A stretch of 64,000 bases of DNA from Achatina immaculata (taxonomy: Eukaryota; Mollusca; Gastropoda; Stylommatophora; Achatinidae): positions 36,904,697 through 36,968,696 of the forward strand of contig CM019701.1 of the NCBI GenBank assembly GCA_009760885.1, given 5' to 3'. The notes under the pieces were generated by a model. That model worked only from the letters and a program-made list of their open reading frames with translations, was not told the origin of the DNA and made no database searches. A program made the translations under genes and the position numbers. This document shows, piece by piece, positions 29,966 through 41,060 of the stretch (position 1 is the first letter of the stretch; the number at the start of each line of letters is the position of its first letter).

Positions 29966-32900
29966 CTTCTTCTTCTTCGTTCGCACTGTCTGTCTATATC
30001 TGCAGTCCTGTCTCTTGGATAAATTTCACTGTTTTTTGTAATTCATGTATGGAACCGTAGAGCTTATCTTCTTTAGTGGTTTCACTGGGCCAGTAATTAT
30101 TTCTCAGTGTCTCGTAGTTGATGCAGTTCTGGAAGATATGTTCCACAGTTTGGGGCACCTGGGCACATGTACATAGATTAGTAGTACCAACCTTAAACTT
30201 TGTATACATATGACTTCGGAGTCGGCTGTGTCCTGTTCGGAGACGGAAGATGGTGACTTGTTCCTTTCTGTTTAGCATGTGATAGTCATCATGTGGTGGT
30301 GTTTGTGGCTTCCTGTAGGTTTTTATCATGCTTTTCTTCTGATTATAGGTGATTGGTATGTCTGGTTGCTCCATTTCAGTGCCCTCTTTGGCCAGATGGT
30401 CAGCTTTTTCATTGCCTGGTATCCCACAGTGGGAGAGAATCCATTGCAAAGTGACTCCATGTTGTAAGCCAATTTTTGACAAGGCATCTTTAAGGTCTGG
30501 TAGTTTGTTGCACTGAAGAGCTTCCAGTACTGATCTTGCATCTATGAGAATTACTACAGGACATGTATCAATTCTGGAGTCTGATAGTTTTTCAACTGCA
30601 GCAATAATTGCCCTAACTTCTGCATCAAAGTTGTTGCAGTATTTACCAGTGGGTATGGAAATCTTGTCAATGGTGTTGTTTGGATATTCAATATATGCTC
30701 CTGCCCCTCCATTCTTTATGGCATTATGTGCAGATCCATCTGTATACACACGTATCCAGGTGTCACATGGATATTTGTCATCTAGAACACTAAGTGTGGC
30801 TGTTGATCTTACAAGACTGCTCTGCATCTCACCATTCTGCACACCTTTCACTTCAGTCTGAATAGTTATCTGTGTATAATCTGCTTCTTTCCATGGTGTA
30901 TGCTCTGGTACAGATGATAATGGAGCGACTACAGTTGGAAGGTCAGGTATCAGCTTACGCATATGCTTGGCCTGATGAATGAAGCTGCTTCTTTTAAGCC
31001 GTCCTAATGCCAAGTTATTGAATCTCTCCTTCAGGGGATGGCGTACAGAGCTAAGGAATTTTTCTCCCATGGTCATGACCTTTGTGTCTCTACGTTCCTT
31101 TAGCGCTTGAACACCAACTATTTTCTGCATTTCTACTATTGGTGTGGACCTCATGGCACCTGTAATAATCCGTAGTGACTGATTTTGAACCTTGTCTAGA
31201 TTATGCAGCGTAGTGTTTGATGCTGTGCACCAAGATGTTGAGCCATATTCTAAATGTGGTAGAATACTTTGCTGATATACATTCTTGAGGATTATTTCAC
31301 TAGCTCCCCATGTGGTTCCACTCAATTTTCTTAATATGGCTAGTTTTCTTCTGGCTTTTGCTTCTGCACTGTTAATGTGTTGCTTCCAGGTCAGTTTTGA
31401 GTCAAGAGTCACTCCTAAATAAGTGGGTTGGTTGTCCATCCTTAAGGGTATTTCATTTACAAAGATCTTACCTGCTTTCTGTTTAGATGAGAGGGTGAAC
31501 AGAGTGGTACTTGATTTCTCTGTGTTGATACTTACACACCATTTGTTTGTCCATGATGTCAAGATGTCTGCTGCTCTTTGGAGTCTCTGTGTAGCAACTG
31601 TCGCATATTCATCTGTACACCACATGACCAGATCATCTGCATACAGTGCCGCTTTGATTCCATAGGGAAGTTCCTTGACCAGGTCATTAATGAATACAAG
31701 GAATAGTGTAGGCGAAAGGACTCCTCCTTGTGGTACACCGTGTCGCAGAAGTACTTTCTGGCTTTTGTGTCCATCCATTACTACTCTAGCTCTTCTATTG
31801 TGTAAATAGGACTTTATCCAGTTGTACAGTCTTCCATTCACATTGCAGTTTCTTAGTTTCCACAGCAGACCTTTTTTCCATACTTTATCAAAGGCTTTCT
31901 TCAGGTCTATCCACGCTGCTAGTACAAAGTTTTTCTCTTGGAATGCATCCTCAATCTCTTGAGAGAGATAGGTCACTTGATCTTCCGTACTGTAGTACTG
32001 CCTAAATCCTGCTTGTTGTGGAACGAGAAGGTTTTCACTTTTTAGGTACGATTTTAGCCTCAGGTCAATGATGCGTTCCATCGTTTTGCATAGGCAGCTA
32101 GTGAGACTGATTGGCCTGTAGCTGGAGGCAGTATCACTGTTTTTCCCTGGTTTTAGCAGTGGTACCATGCTTGCTTCCTTCCAGATTTGAGGTAACTTAC
32201 CTGTGCTCCAGCACATATTGAAAATATCCAACAGCTTTCCCATTGCTGCCATTCCCAGGTTCTTGATCATTTCATTGGACACTCCATCTGGTCCTGGTGA
32301 TTTCCTTGGTTTCAGTTTACTAACTGCTAGGTCTAACTCACTGCGTGTGATTGGTGCATCCATGACCTCCACTCTTCTGACTTGTTCCTCCTCTTTCTGT
32401 GGCTCGATGCGCACTGTACGCTCCTTCTCTGGATGGATATCAATGTTGCAGTCCTGTGCAAACATGCGAGCAAAGTGATCTGCTACCTGCTTACCTGTAA
32501 GAGTTTTCCCATCCTCTATTAGTGTAATCTTTGTACTTCTTCCAGTACTCTCATCATTTAACTGTTTGATTAGTTTCCACAGTTTCCTTCCATCCTTTTC
32601 AAAGTTTAGGGACTCTGTTTTCTCTCTCCAACTTTCCCGTATGGCTTGTAGCTTTGCTCTCTGAAATTTGGCCTTAGAATGTTGGTAATTTTTGTGGTGT
32701 TCTTGGCATGGTCTATTTTCTGCTTGCTTTCGAGCTGCTTCCACGTCATCATGGAGTTTTCCCAGCTCACTAGACCAGTATGGTTTATAGTCCCTGCGAG
32801 CTCCTCTGGGAATGGTTTCACGAGCGGCCTGAAGGACACAAGCATTGAATTCCTTCACCATGCTGTTAATATCCTTACCTTCTATGGACAGCTGTCCCAC

Positions 32901-33652
32901 CAGGGTACCTGTACGATGTCTGTACATTGTCCAGTTTGCTTTTTTATAGTTCCATCTGGGGAGAGGGTTACTGGTGTTAAGGAGTTCATTTTCTATTGTC
33001 AGGAAGACTGGTCGATGGTCGCTACCTCCAAGTTGTTTTCCAACTTCACGTGTAATGTTCCACTTCAGATCTGGAGAGTGGAATGCCAGATCTGGTGTTG
33101 ATTTTGTATGCCACGCCCTTGAGTAAAATGTTGGGGGATCCATTGGCTGGTTGATCAGGAGAAGTCCATTATCATCCTGCCAGCTCTCAACTTCCTCTCC
33201 TCTCTTGTCTATGTGGTCATAGCCCCAGCTCTGGGAATGACTGTTAAAATCACCACAGACCATCAGTCTCTCTTTGTGTGGGATTGTTCCTAAAGCAAGT
33301 GGGCGGTCATTAGGACAGTAATAGTTAAGGAGGTGGAAATCTGTATTACTACTTTTTAGATGGATCATCTGGTATTCGGCTCCTTCCATGTACACTCCCA
33401 CCTGACATGCGCTGATGTTATTCTTAACAAGTGTGAGTACTCCTCCTTTTCTTCTGTCCTGTTGGTCTGATCTAAAGCACTGGTAGCCTCTGATTTTAAA
33501 GGCGGCATCTTTGGTTAGGTGTGTCTCCTGTATGCAGCATATACTTACCTGCTCTGCAAAAAGTATGTTCTCTAGTTCAACCTTTTTGCTATAGCCATCT
33601 CTAACACACTGCTGACACCCTCAGCATTCCACTGCATTATTTTAAGTTCTTG
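29966..33652 (-). mobile_element. I-superfamily-like LINE, 3.7 kb, RT with RNase H, 12-bp TSD
   Basis: TTTATTATCATT flanks it at 29954-29965 and 33653-33664. The body holds an ORF2-type polyprotein (separate entry) and ends with GAAGAAGAAG. The 5' end falls just before the endonuclease start (LKIMQWNAEGV), so no ORF1 is present. Endonuclease, RT and then RNase H is the order of the I group (I, Nimb, Loa and relatives). Confidence 0.88.
29994..33401 (-). CDS. LINE ORF2: endonuclease (part)-RT-RNase H polyprotein, 1135 codons open
   Basis: This is a self-mobilising retroelement protein: APE-type endonuclease, reverse transcriptase, RNase H. From the first GTG (33401) the visible motifs are CGDFNSHSQSWG (about 49-60) and GGSDHRPV (125-132) of the endonuclease; KSPGPDGVSNEM, IDLKKAFDKV (498-507), GVPQGGVLSP and ALYADDLVMW (585-594) of the RT; and RNase H VYTDGS (Asp888), DAEVRA (Glu928), LIDARS (Asp954) and GNEKADHLAKEG (Asp1001), followed by LCTCAQVPQTVEHIFQNC. 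All catalytic residues are present and there is no stop. The frame really continues upstream of 33401 to about 33620 with no start codon; a one-base shift in an A run near 33587 separates it from the first about 30 endonuclease codons. Confidence 0.9.
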   Translation of the reverse strand: MGVYMEGAEYQMIHLKSSNTDFHLLNYYCPNDRPLALGTIPHKERLMVCGDFNSHSQSWGYDHIDKRGEEVESWQDDNGLLLINQPMDPPTFYSRAWHTKSTPDLAFHSPDLKWNITREVGKQLGGSDHRPVFLTIENELLNTSNPLPRWNYKKANWTMYRHRTGTLVGQLSIEGKDINSMVKEFNACVLQAARETIPRGARRDYKPYWSSELGKLHDDVEAARKQAENRPCQEHHKNYQHSKAKFQRAKLQAIRESWREKTESLNFEKDGRKLWKLIKQLNDESTGRSTKITLIEDGKTLTGKQVADHFARMFAQDCNIDIHPEKERTVRIEPQKEEEQVRRVEVMDAPITRSELDLAVSKLKPRKSPGPDGVSNEMIKNLGMAAMGKLLDIFNMCWSTGKLPQIWKEASMVPLLKPGKNSDTASSYRPISLTSCLCKTMERIIDLRLKSYLKSENLLVPQQAGFRQYYSTEDQVTYLSQEIEDAFQEKNFVLAAWIDLKKAFDKVWKKGLLWKLRNCNVNGRLYNWIKSYLHNRRARVVMDGHKSQKVLLRHGVPQGGVLSPTLFLVFINDLVKELPYGIKAALYADDLVMWCTDEYATVATQRLQRAADILTSWTNKWCVSINTEKSSTTLFTLSSKQKAGKIFVNEIPLRMDNQPTYLGVTLDSKLTWKQHINSAEAKARRKLAILRKLSGTTWGASEIILKNVYQQSILPHLEYGSTSWCTASNTTLHNLDKVQNQSLRIITGAMRSTPIVEMQKIVGVQALKERRDTKVMTMGEKFLSSVRHPLKERFNNLALGRLKRSSFIHQAKHMRKLIPDLPTVVAPLSSVPEHTPWKEADYTQITIQTEVKGVQNGEMQSSLVRSTATLSVLDDKYPCDTWIRVYTDGSAHNAIKNGGAGAYIEYPNNTIDKISIPTGKYCNNFDAEVRAIIAAVEKLSDSRIDTCPVVILIDARSVLEALQCNKLPDLKDALSKIGLQHGVTLQWILSHCGIPGNEKADHLAKEGTEMEQPDIPITYNQKKSMIKTYRKPQTPPHDDYHMLNRKEQVTIFRLRTGHSRLRSHMYTKFKVGTTNLCTCAQVPQTVEHIFQNCINYETLRNNYWPSETTKEDKLYGSIHELQKTVKFIQETGLQI

Positions 33653-33664
33653 TTTATTATCATT

Positions 33665-34675
33665 TAATTGATTTTTTTGTTGGGGGGTGGGGGGGGGGGG
33701 GGAAACGTGAGATAGAAACAGAGGAAGAATCTCTGTCTGTCGACAGACAAACATATAAAGAAACGGGGGGAGAACTGGGATGGAGTTAACATATCACGCT
33801 GAACTTTATTTGATGAAGGAAGACTATAAACTTTAAGAAAAAAAAAGCAATTAAATTTTAAGTTTTTCCGTTATGTGAAACATGTTATATGTGCATTTTG
33901 GTAATCTTCTAAATACTCGTATTCTTCCAGTTCAGCAGAAAAGTCCTTTTTTTCTTTCATTGCTGTATATGAGAATAGTTTCTTTAATTAACGATGCATC
34001 CTTATTTCTTATTTGTTTTATGTCGAGTTCTGTCTAGTTCTTGCTATCCTATCGTTGCTTCTTGCAGCTGATATGGAAATGTATGTAATTCTTGCTATCA
34101 CTGTTTTTGTGTGTGTGTGTGTGGCTGATGTGGAGTTTTGTGTAGCTTTTGTTATCACTGTTTTTGCCGTTCATGTCGTGTTCTGTCTAGTTCTGTCTAG
34201 TTCTGTTAAGCAAGCAAAACTGAAGCATACTGTTGTTGGACAAATAAAGAAGCGTGTGATAAAGCAGTTGTTCAAAACCAATGTAAGTGAAAAGAAGAGG
34301 AATCATTTACACCGACCATTTTTGAGTGAATATAATTTGAGTGTTCAGTAATGATTAAAGCTATCTTTTTTAAAAGTCTCTTTAACCGTTTGCAGGGTGG
34401 ATGAAGTTTGCAGGTAGGGGTTTCCTTTTGTTTTTGCTGCTGGGTTCTCATAACCTGGTACCGAACAAAACTGTCGAAACGTTACGAACATCACTTTTAA
34501 CTTCATTACGTATTTACGCAGAACAACGGCAAAAAAGACCTGCCTTAAAGTTTAAAAAAATCAACGATTTCTTAGTGTACATATCTGAGAATGGGTGAAT
34601 TAATTAGCTAGATAGAAAGGACCATCATATATCTACTCTGGAAACACCTATAGGTGCTCCAATCTTTTCTTCAAT
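33665..34675. other. Spacer, no gene seen
   Basis: It contains a poly-G run (33684-33702), a short GT microsatellite (34109-34123) and a duplicated TTCTGTCTAG. A TCGAAACGTTACGAAC phrase near 34476 resembles the ends of some retroelements but is too little to call. Confidence 0.6.
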
Positions 34676-34689
34676 ATCTCCTTCAGCGG

Positions 34690-34976
34690 AGAATGAATCT
34701 CCTTCATTCATTCATTTGCATGTCCCTTGCGGAACTTTGCCTCCCAAACAGCACTCCTGTAGGCCTCTCGATTGTGAGCAAGATGGCCTGCAGCTGCTGC
34801 GTCCATTTGCAGATCGTCAACGGTTTCTTGCAGCCATCTTCGCTTTGGTCTTCCTCTTTTTCTTTTTCCCATTATGTATCCTTCCAATACGGTCTTCTCT
34901 AAATTATCATGACGTTTAATGTGTCCAAAATATTTAAGTTTTCTCTCTTTAATCCTCTTTCCTTCAGCGTCCAGTA
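34690..34976 (-). mobile_element. RTE-B 3' fragment
   Basis: Minus-strand copy of the RTE-B end with an ATGAATGA-type tail at the left. TCCTTCAGCG occurs at about 34680 and 34967 and may be the target-site duplication, with some non-element bases next to the tail. Confidence 0.85.
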
Positions 34977-35189
34977 AATATATATCAGGTCCTGTGTTGA
35001 CTGATTATCCCTTTGGTGCTTGTAATTAGTATTTCATGTCTCGCTTCGTGAGCCGCAAGGGGGCGTTAACAATAAAAAAAATAAAACAAGCCTGTGCTTC
35101 ATCCGATAAACTTCCTCATCTGACTGTCTTCAAGATCTCATCCAGTATCATTGTGGGTCTTCTGACACGGTAATAAATACAGGTATAGA

Positions 35190-35850
35190 ACAGCAGAAGT
35201 AGTTGGGGTTTTGTTGCCTATCGCAATGAAAGAGTCCTGGCACAGAGTTCGGGAACCTTTGAAGTCACCACATCAAGCATGCGAGTGGAAATTGGGGCTA
35301 TGTCGGCGGCAATGGAATGGTTCTCTGTCCATAGTGTAATTCATAGCGTCACTGTGACTGATTCACAGAGCAGTTCAGTGTAAGGACCACCAATATTGCA
35401 AATGGAAGTAAGAAATGCAATCAAACAAATACAGGCGGGGAAGGCACCTGGATATGATCACATCACAAGAGAAAGGATCATGACGCTAGGAGATATCAGC
35501 ATAGAAAAATTAACAAGCCTTCTAAATATGATCTGTGACACAAGGCATACAGCATCAGATCTGTCCAAATCAGTTTTCATTGCAATGCCAAAAGAAGCTA
35601 CTATCCATGCTTAAACTGAACTTAGTTCGTAAGATTGAGAAAAAAATTGCTTCGAAAAGAATGGCTTCCTCTGTTAAACCATTCAACTGTGATGAGCCTA
35701 ACACGGCTTTACTGTCTAGGGCATGCGGGAGTACATGGCAATGAAATGGCAGACAGACCTGCTGGACAGGCTAAAACACATGGCAGGTTGAGAATGGACA
35801 AGAGAATGAATCAATCAATCAATCAATCAATCAATGCAAGAATGAATGAA
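35190..35850 (+). mobile_element. RNase H LINE fragment interrupted by a foreign RT piece
   Basis: 35195-35380 reads GFVAYRNERVLAQSSGTFEV, MRVEIGAMSAAMEW and VTVTDSQS, an RNase H core. After a gap it resumes near 35605 and reads YCLGHAGVHGNEMADRPAG (35710-35760), then an (AATC)n tail (35807-35835). Between them lies 35385-35603, an unrelated RT segment. The copy is disabled. Confidence 0.72.
35385..35603 (+). mobile_element. RT fragment inside the RNase H LINE
   Basis: It reads EVRNAIKQIQAGKAPGYDHI and later SKSVFIAMPKEAT, motif 1-2 of an RTE/CR1-like RT. Its ends coincide with the break in RNase H. It could be an insertion or a template switch; no clear target-site duplication was found. 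Confidence 0.6.
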
Positions 35851-36469
35851 TGAGAGACATTGCTAAAGCCGTATTTGATAGACTGCGGGAAAATGAAGAG
35901 CAGGAATGAAAGAACAATGTAACTGTGAAGTGATTGCTGGACCAAGGACAAATTAAAGGTGCTAGTAGGAAATCATGGTTAGCGAGGTAGGGTTATCCAG
36001 TATCAAAGGAGAAGTAAGATGCCTCCTTACCTCCGTCAGTCTACGGGAACACCTTTTGGGCAAGGTAGAGTACCCGTATAGCCCCACCAATCAGGGTGAC
36101 ATGAAGACATGGGATCAGGTGGTGGATGGAATGGGAGAGCAGCCGACAGATAATGTTGGTTATTGTCACAATTCTATGATGGAAGGCAGATGATATGAAT
36201 GTAGAGAAAATGGCTACGATCACTGACTAGTACAGTCACTGCCCGGAAGAAAAGCAATGGTAACTACCTTCTGGAAACATACCAAGAAACCCAAACAGCA
36301 ACATAGAAGGTCATATTGGAAAAAAGATCTGGTTGTGAGTCCCTCAGGCCAGATAGATCTAATTTTAACACTGGGGAAGAGTGTGAGGCAGAGGTCAGTA
36401 CTAGTAATTGTGATGACGGACAAAATCCTGACAGTGTTACCAAGGAACACCCCTGCATCAAACTAAAAA

Positions 36470-39400
36470 GAAAAATAAGAGTAGGAACATGGAATGTGAG
36501 AAGTATGTATGAGGTTAAAGTATCAAATAATAAGTGACGAGATTAACAGAACGAGGATACACATTGTGGAAATGTGCGAACATCGATGGAAAGGTTCACG
36601 ACACTCTTCAAGAGCGAGAATGATAATATCTTTATATATTCTGGTGGAAAGAATGGAGTGGCTTTTTACTTGAACAAATCAACATCGAAAGCATTAATAG
36701 GTTACAATCCAGTAAGTGATAGAATCCTCACAATAATACTTAAGGGCACTTCTAGAAATGTAACAATCATCCAGACATATGCACCTACATCAGCAGCAGA
36801 AGAAGAGGAAGTAGAAGACTTTTATAACACACTGCAAACAACGATAGATCAGGTACGGCTAAATGATATTGATATCTTAATAATGGGGATTTTAATGCAA
36901 AGATTGGTACAGAAAGAGCAGAAGACGAAGGATACGTTGTAGGGGAAATTTAGCATAGGACATAGAAATGAGCCAGGTGAAAATTTAATCGTATTTTGCA
37001 TGGAAAATGAGCTAATGTTCGCTAACCCACTTTTTAAACAATGTCCAAGAAGACTTTGCACCTGATGGGAAAACCAATAATTAAATAGATTACATTTAGT
37101 GCAAAGAAGGTGGAGATCAAGTATAACATCAGCAAAAACTTTATCAGGTGCTGATTGTGACACGGACCATGAGTTATTAATAGCAAAATGAAGATAAAGA
37201 TAAAAAAGACAGTTATGGGATCAAGACAATTCCTCTTTGATCTTACAAAAATACCAGAACAATACGATATAGAAGTGAAGAACCGTTTCGAAATCCTGAT
37301 GGCTGTACAGGAGGAGATGACACCAGATGAATTGGCTACACAGGTCAGAGATATTTTAATAACAACAGCTAAAGACGTGGTTCCAGTAAAGAAAACACAA
37401 AACACACTAGAAATGATAAAACAAGGTAGAGAAATGAAGACGAAAGGGAAAGTGACAAACAACAACAAAGAGGAATATAAATCTTTAACAAAAGAAGTAA
37501 GAAGAAACATAAGAAAAGACAAAAAACAATACATACAAGATTGTTGTGAAAGAATAGAAGAACATCAGAAGTATGGAAGAGATAGTGAAATATTAAAAGA
37601 AATGAAGACAATGACGAGAAATGTCACACCTAAGCTAAATGTAATTTGTGACGAGATTTGTAACAGAGACAGAGGAAATTCTGGAAAGATGGAAGGAATA
37701 TCTCAAAAGAATGTATGAAACAACCGACTGTGAAAGCAGAAATCAACAGTGTGAATTGTTATTGGAGGAGAAAGAACCCAAACTGACAACAGACGTTTTA
37801 TAGGCAATAAAGAATTCGAAAAATGGTAAATCACCAGGAAGTGATGAGATAACAGCTGAACTTATTAAAGCAGGAGGAAAGGAATGTGCAACAATCTATC
37901 ATGCACTATACGAAAAGATATGACATTCAGGTATCTGGGGGAAAAGAATCGAAAAGAACTGTATTCATCTCTCTCTCTCTCTGAACCTTAAGTGCCCAGG
38001 GCACATGGGGCTTCCGCAAGGGTTTTCCACAAATGCCTGTCCTTCGCCTTTTTTTCTGCTCTTGCCCAGGTGAGCCCTCTATTGCTCAACATCCTTTCTG
38101 TTGTTCTTCTCCATGTCTCTTTTGGTCTACCCTTACTTCTGCTCCCCTGTGGTGTCCATCTTAGTGCTATTTTTGGTAGTGAGTTGTCAGTCATTCGGAG
38201 CACATGTCCCAACCATCGCCAGCGTCTTTCCTCAATAATTGTTGTCAGTGGTTTCATCTGCATTTCTGCCAATAAGATGTTATTATACTGTATTCATACC
38301 ACTGCCAAAAAAGGTAACCTGAAATTATGCACACACTACAGAACTGTTGCCCTGATTAGTCATGGCAGTAAAATTCTGTTGAAAATCATAATGGTAGACT
38401 TCGTAAGAAAATAGAAGAAGAAATCAACATGGTCGAAGCTGGTTTCAGGCAAGGAAGAGGATCAAGAGATCATTTACTCAATATAAGATTAATAATAGAG
38501 AAATGAAAGTTTGGGAAATAATGAAAAAAAATGGATTTCCAACACATTAGATACAATTAACATCACTGCTGAATCTAGACCAACAAGCATCAGTAAGAAT
38601 AAATGGTGAAACAACAATTTGGTTTGACATAAAACAAGGAGTCCGTCAGGGGTGCATATTGTCGCCTTACTTATTTAACTTGTATACTGAAAATATAATG
38701 AGGAATGTTAGAGAAGATGTAGATAAAGAATATTATGATGCCATAACAATTGGAGGTTATGAAATACCAGAGATTAGATATGCTAATGACACAGTATTAC
38801 TGTCCACAACACAAAAAGGAATGGAAAAACTAATTATGTCAGTCCATAAGAACAGCAAAGAGCAGAACCTCTATCTTAATGCAAAGAAAACTAAATTGAT
38901 GACAACTGACAAAACAAACAAGGCAGCTGAAATATGTATCAATGAGGAAAAACTGGAAGAAGTGGAGAGTTTTGAATATCTTGGATCACTACTAACTAAT
39001 AATGGAGATACAAAGAGGGAAATTAAAAGGACATATATCGCACTTCAGAAAGTAAAACAGATAAAGAATCTGTGGAGAGGAATAGACAGAACCACAAAAA
39101 TAAGATTTTTAAGGGCATGCATCTTTCCCATCACAACATATGCCTGTGAGACCTGGACACTTAACAAAACAGCTGAGAAACACATAAATGCCTTTGAATG
39201 TAAATGCTACAGAAGAGTTCTTCAAATACCATGGACACAAAAAAGAACAAATATATCTATACTACAATAACTTAATATTGAAGAAGGCTGGCTAGTAAAG
39301 AGGATTAAAGAGAGAAAACTTAAATATTTTGGACACATTAAACGTCATGATAATTTAGAGAAGACCGTCTTGTAAGGGTACATAATGGGAAAAAGAAAGA

Positions 39401-39537
39401 GAGGAAGACCAAAGCAAAGATGGTTGCAAGACATCGTTGATGATCTGCAAATGGATGCACCAGCAGCAGGGTATCTTGCTCACAACCATGAGACCTTCAG
39501 GAGAGCTGTTAGGGAGGCAAAGTTCCGCAAGGGACAT
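36470..39537 (+). pseudogene. RTE-B polyprotein (endonuclease-RT), broken
   Basis: The best preserved pieces are 36574-36942 (endonuclease: NVTIIQTYAPTSAAEEEE), 37188-37718 (linker) and 38659-39270 (RT end and thumb, with NAFECKCYRRVLQIPWTQKR). Shifts occur near 36535, 36890 and 37720, with an in-frame stop at about 39268. The RT active site has Asn in place of the first Asp, so the lineage of this copy was probably already inactive. Confidence 0.85.
37969..38286 (-). mobile_element. RTE-A fragment nested in RTE-B, 11-bp TSD
   Basis: ACTGTATTCAT flanks it at 37958-37968 and 38287-38297. It carries the last 94 codons of RTE-A from MAEMQMKPLTTIIEERRWRW to APCALGT, uninterrupted, and a (GA)n tail. 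RTE-A moved after RTE-B had landed. Confidence 0.94.
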
Positions 39538-39562
39538 GCAAATGAATGAATTGTAGGAAATC

Positions 39563-39950
39563 TGAACTGCGTGGCAGAAAACGCAACGTAAACAACCAAC
39601 ATTTGATAGGAACTATTAGCAAACACACTCTTGGATGGATGCTGCGGCATGCAACGGAGCATATATGGGTCTGTCCTGAATTTGATAAAGCCAGAATCTG
39701 ATTCTGAACCTTTGAACCCACAGTTTAAAATAATTTCATCCTTTCCATCCTCATGCCACCTTTTTCTAGTATTTTTTCCATTCTACTTTCTTGTATAACT
39801 TTGATGTAAATTTGTATTTCTCTTCTTTTTATATATCTTTGTCTTTATGTTTTTGTATGATTAAGACGTAAATTGAATCTTTGCAACTGTATTCTCGTTA
39901 ATTAGTAAAGTTCTTCTTACTTAAGTCTCACCTAATTTGTCTGGTCGTCT
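39563..39950. other. Short spacer, no gene seen
   Basis: AT-rich sequence beyond RTE-B; no repeat or coding signal recognised. Confidence 0.5.
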
Positions 39951-39954
39951 TTTT

Positions 39955-41060
39955 GACAAGTTATTGTCTTTCAAACAACATATGGACAGTGTAGTGGAGA
40001 AAGCAAAGCAAAGGAGTAAAACTGTCAAGATGACGGCTTAATCTAGCTTTCAGCACAGTACATTCTTCTTGGTAATGTAGTCGCTAGTGATGTCAAGTTT
40101 GGATCACTTTTCCAGCCTCTTCCTCTGTCTCCGAAAGAGATGTCAAAGGTGGAAAGAGTTCAGAACGAGACAATGAGAACAGGGTAAAGACTGTTACACT
40201 AACCAGTATAACAGCACGACACACATATGCTCAAGATAAGGTCTACCTCATCGTTGCCAGAAGGACAAATCATCTGGTTATTTCAGCTTTGCATGGACGC
40301 AGAAAAACGCGTAATAAACTTGAGATATCTTGGATGGTGCAGGCAGAAGGTACCCTGCAGGCGATGTTAGCAGTGGAATTCTGACAAAAGAAGAATGAGT
40401 GACTGTGGCTAAGAAGCAGAAATTTATCAAAGTCTTCTTTCAACTGGACAGAGAATGTGCAGTTCGGCTTTTGATATCAACGACATCCAGGTACATATAA
40501 TAATTTAGCATCCTTGTCAACCATCTTTACCAATGGTTCTTTTACCAGAGGACGTTGAAGTGGTAGATGGAGAGACAGGTGAGAAAAGAGCAGGTGTATA
40601 TGACATCACAACTTTGCAGCATCAGGACGAAATCGAAACCGTCACTGCTGCGATCGCTTGAGTAGTTGAACAGCAAAAGTCGAACTGTTTACATTGTGCT
40701 GTCATGGTGATCAATTCTCAAAGCATGCTCAGTAATATCAACAAAGACATGTTTCGCAGGAAGTGGACTAACCTTCTCTCACGCTGTCAGTTTGTAGTCA
40801 TCACACGGATGACCATGTCTTGAGCATGCAGGAGTGCTAGGACCGGCAGGCTGGAAAGACCCTCACGCAATGTGTGCTGAAACTTGACAAGCCGGGCATC
40901 TCGAAGACTGTTACAGGCACACTGTGTTGAGAGAGCAAGAGTTGGAACTGGAGAATACCTTCCCTGCACCTGCAGAAAGAAGGAACTGGGGATGAAGCAA
41001 GCTGAGGGAAGGATAAGCTCCCTCTGTGAACGAAGTCAACGAAAACACAATCAACGAATG
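39955..41060 (+). mobile_element. LINE E relic: RT end to RNase H
   Basis: 40085-40180 reads SLFQPLPLSPKEMSKVERVQ with ETMRTG, the post-RT region of RNase H-bearing LINEs. 40620-40900 matches the start of the window (ETVTAAIA, stop, VVEQQK; SQSMLS; RKWTNLLS). Multiple stops make it dead. Its position upstream of the repeated segment matches the order at the left edge, supporting inclusion in the tandem duplication. Confidence 0.68.

Larger units (their letters stand above)
35975..39552 (+). mobile_element. RTE-B, complete-length copy with nested RTE-A, 10-bp TSD
   Basis: GTAGGAAATC flanks it at 35965-35974 and 39553-39562. The endonuclease start is at about 36470 (KRKIRVGTWNVRSMYE), RT pieces run from about 37800 to 38930 (GKSPGSDEITAEL-like, GVRQGCILSPYLFNLY, IRYANDTVLL with YAND for YADD), and the post-RT region runs to 39537 with an ATGAATGA tail. 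Many frameshifts and stops disable it. An RTE-A fragment at 37969-38286 interrupts it. Without that and its duplicated site it is about 3.25 kb, close to RTE-A in length. Confidence 0.9.
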
